A DNA stretch of 64,000 bases from assembly GCF_020166335.1 (NCBI RefSeq), contig NZ_JAIUJR010000003.1, positions 186,001-250,000 of the forward strand. Direction: 5' to 3'. Position 1 is the first letter of the stretch; each line of letters begins with the position of its first letter. The notes beneath the pieces were generated by a model. That model was not told the DNA's origin, did no database searches, and worked only from the letters and a program-made list of their open reading frames with translations. Both the position numbers and the translations under genes were made by a program. Of the stretch, positions 62,645-64,000 are shown one piece after another. Source of the stretch: Winogradskyella alexanderae (GTDB lineage Bacteria; Bacteroidota; Bacteroidia; Flavobacteriales; Flavobacteriaceae).

Positions 62645-62767
62645 ATTATTGAAATGGTTTTAATTTAAATCAGCGATATCCTAAGCTTAAGGCTCCTAAA
62701 CGCAGAGAAAAAACGAAAAGGGTCTTTTCTATTACAAGACTCTAAATCTATAAGTGTTTTATGATTA

Positions 62768-63730
62768 TCAATCATTAGTAGAATGATTTTTGATCTTGAC
62801 ATTTATGTTCTCTTCAAATTTATTGTGAATTAGAATAATGGTTAACCCAAACAGCACTGCAAAGACAATTAATATTGTACTTATAAGGCCTGTAACACCA
62901 AAGGATAATCTAATTAAAATAGTTGAAACAACAAAGCCTGAGTTTCTTATGATTTTATGGAATTTGTCTGTATAAAAAAACGATACGAGAAGCAATACAA
63001 CATCCACCAAAATGAGTACAGTAAAAAAGTCATCGAAAAAAAGATTATTAATACTTTCAAAAGATGGAACTTGATTTGTTGATAATGAAATACCTGAATA
63101 CCATTCAATTGATGTGGTGATAGCCATAAGAAAGAAAAGTGGGACTAAAACAACTGCAATAAGCTTCTTCTTGTTTATAAATCGAACGATTTTTGGTTGT
63201 AAATTAGGCTTTATAATCTGTTTAAGTTTGCCTTGCTTTTGAAATTGATAGATTAAGTAAAAAAGAATTACCGAGGCCAAAATATCATAGGTAAATTGAA
63301 GATCATCCTTTATTTCAAACCAATCTGTTGATAATTCCAGGACAGACAGATCTTTGAATAATTTTCTAATAATAATCAAGGTAATGATCTCATACTGTTT
63401 TGTAATATAGGTTGTGAACGATTTAGGCAAGTAATAAATAAGAAGATAGACCTCATAAATCAGTATAAAGGAGAACGGCGTGTAAATTGCCGAAATGGGA
63501 TTTTGCAGTAATTCCCAATCAGGTGTAAAACCTACCACCTTAAAATTGGTTAGATAAATTAAAATGAGATGGATAAAAAAGCTTACTAAAGCTATTACTA
63601 AGATTACTTTTTCAGTTTGTTTTTTTGTTTTTTCTGATAAAAAGAAATCGTAGAGCCTGTTTAATGCAGTGACAGTTTTTTCCATTAATGTAAAGTTGGC
63701 TAGTTTTAATTGCTTTCTTAAGGTAATCAT
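62768..63730 (-). CDS. uncharacterised multi-pass membrane protein
   Basis: The 320-residue protein has about six to seven transmembrane segments (for example VILVIALVSFFIHLILIYL and LIAVVLVPLFFLMAI) and cytoplasmic basic loops. An internal ATG (63685, MEKTVTALNRLYDFFL) may be the true start. The pattern resembles ion-transport-type membrane proteins, but I cannot place it in a family. It is divergent from the DUF481-like gene at the right edge. Confidence 0.6.
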   Translation of the reverse strand: MITLRKQLKLANFTLMEKTVTALNRLYDFFLSEKTKKQTEKVILVIALVSFFIHLILIYLTNFKVVGFTPDWELLQNPISAIYTPFSFILIYEVYLLIYYLPKSFTTYITKQYEIITLIIIRKLFKDLSVLELSTDWFEIKDDLQFTYDILASVILFYLIYQFQKQGKLKQIIKPNLQPKIVRFINKKKLIAVVLVPLFFLMAITTSIEWYSGISLSTNQVPSFESINNLFFDDFFTVLILVDVVLLLVSFFYTDKFHKIIRNSGFVVSTILIRLSFGVTGLISTILIVFAVLFGLTIILIHNKFEENINVKIKNHSTND

Positions 63731-63826
63731 TTCATTCTACAATACATAAATTATATTTGCAATTCAAAATCTAGCATTAAATCAAATATTGTTTTGACTT
63801 TGGGTAACACCATTATTTATTCTAAA

Positions 63827-64000
63827 ATGAAAACTATTTTATTCAGCTTCTTATTTGTCCCTATCATTGTTTTTGGGCAGCTAAAGGAAAAAGATTCTCT
63901 TAAGATCAATGCAGATCTGTCACTAACTGGATTTTTACAGGCAGGGAACGTTGAAACTGTAATTTTTAGGGCGACTTCTAACTTTAGTTTTAAACCATGG
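63827..64000 (+). CDS. DUF481-like outer-membrane protein (N-terminal part, cut by window edge)
   Basis: The open frame from ATG 63827 begins with a signal peptide (MKTILFSFLFVPIIVFG) and continues SLTGFLQAGNVETVIFRATSNFSF, which resembles the first strands of DUF481 beta-barrel proteins (short strands with G-N-x-E-T turns). A TATATTTG -7 box lies at 63752-63759, about 68 bp upstream. Only ~58 residues are in the window, so the family call is tentative. Confidence 0.5.
   Translation, partial: MKTILFSFLFVPIIVFGQLKEKDSLKINADLSLTGFLQAGNVETVIFRATSNFSFKPW

Noticed and set aside
62755..62785. ATGA-TTATCAA-TCAT near the end of the 62768 gene as an operator
   Set aside because: The spacer is 7 and it lies at the 3' end of a gene, with no downstream promoter in range.
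1..64000. CRISPR array, prophage, insertion sequence or ribosomal RNA genes
   Set aside because: No regularly spaced short repeats, transposase, phage structural gene or rRNA segment was seen; the only tandem repeats are the coding repeats at 16975-17240.

Overview
The window comes from an A+T-rich genome of the Bacteroidota, most likely a marine member of the Flavobacteriaceae. Supporting signs are the conserved gene order parA-parB-DUF5683-dapB-lepB-wbqC-DUF6122, the long two-part LepB, the MoxR-DUF58-DUF4350-DUF4129-SpoIIM-RDD block, tandem rhomboids after mutL, 'GIN'-domain (DUF2807) proteins, and TAnnTTTG-type -7 promoter boxes instead of sigma70 -10 boxes. The genus cannot be settled from the sequence alone.

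Layout. 1-24.6 kb is chromosomal housekeeping: a penicillin-acylase family gene cut by the left edge, recF, a TPR protein, ribH, two related small membrane proteins, mutL, two rhomboids, lepB, dapB, parB/parA, an SDR reductase, both methylmalonyl-CoA mutase subunits, ftsB and udk, and a PQQ-type sugar dehydrogenase. A tRNA-Pro(UGG) gene with a clear promoter and terminator follows at 24.7 kb. 24.9-39.9 kb is a [NiFe]-hydrogenase island. 40-64 kb returns to chromosomal genes: trxB, a yceI-porin-yceI unit, a PadR/PspC/GIN operon, oxyR/dps, the MoxR block, a TRIC channel, an oxidoreductase, and a DUF481-like gene cut by the right edge.

The hydrogenase island is the unusual part. It encodes one large subunit (HoxH, 26404-27858) of the NAD-linked (group 3d-like) type, but two complete electron-transfer modules. 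Each module consists of a HoxE-HoxF fusion and a HoxU-HoxY fusion; the latter joins the iron-sulfur electron-transfer subunit to the hydrogenase small subunit in one chain. The downstream module (hoxEF2/hoxUY2, 31125-34212) has a canonical FMN/NADH pocket. The module that shares an operon with hoxH (hoxEF1/hoxUY1, 27873-30882) keeps every C-terminal and HoxU/HoxY iron-sulfur ligand but has lost the Arg of GRGG, both Glu residues of CGEETAL, and the Lys and Phe of the NADH pocket. One hydrogenase core may therefore be served by an NAD-reactive module and by a module that passes electrons elsewhere. A full maturation set (hypA, B, C, D, E, F, the HoxW protease and a His-rich nickel transporter) is present.

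A shared operator-like palindrome, ATGA-N6-TCAT (Crp/Fnr-family spacing), occurs upstream of hoxEF1, hoxEF2, hypF/hypA and the nickel transporter, and again upstream of the yceI-porin operon 2.5 kb away and upstream of udk. This suggests one regulon governed by a regulator that is not encoded in this window.
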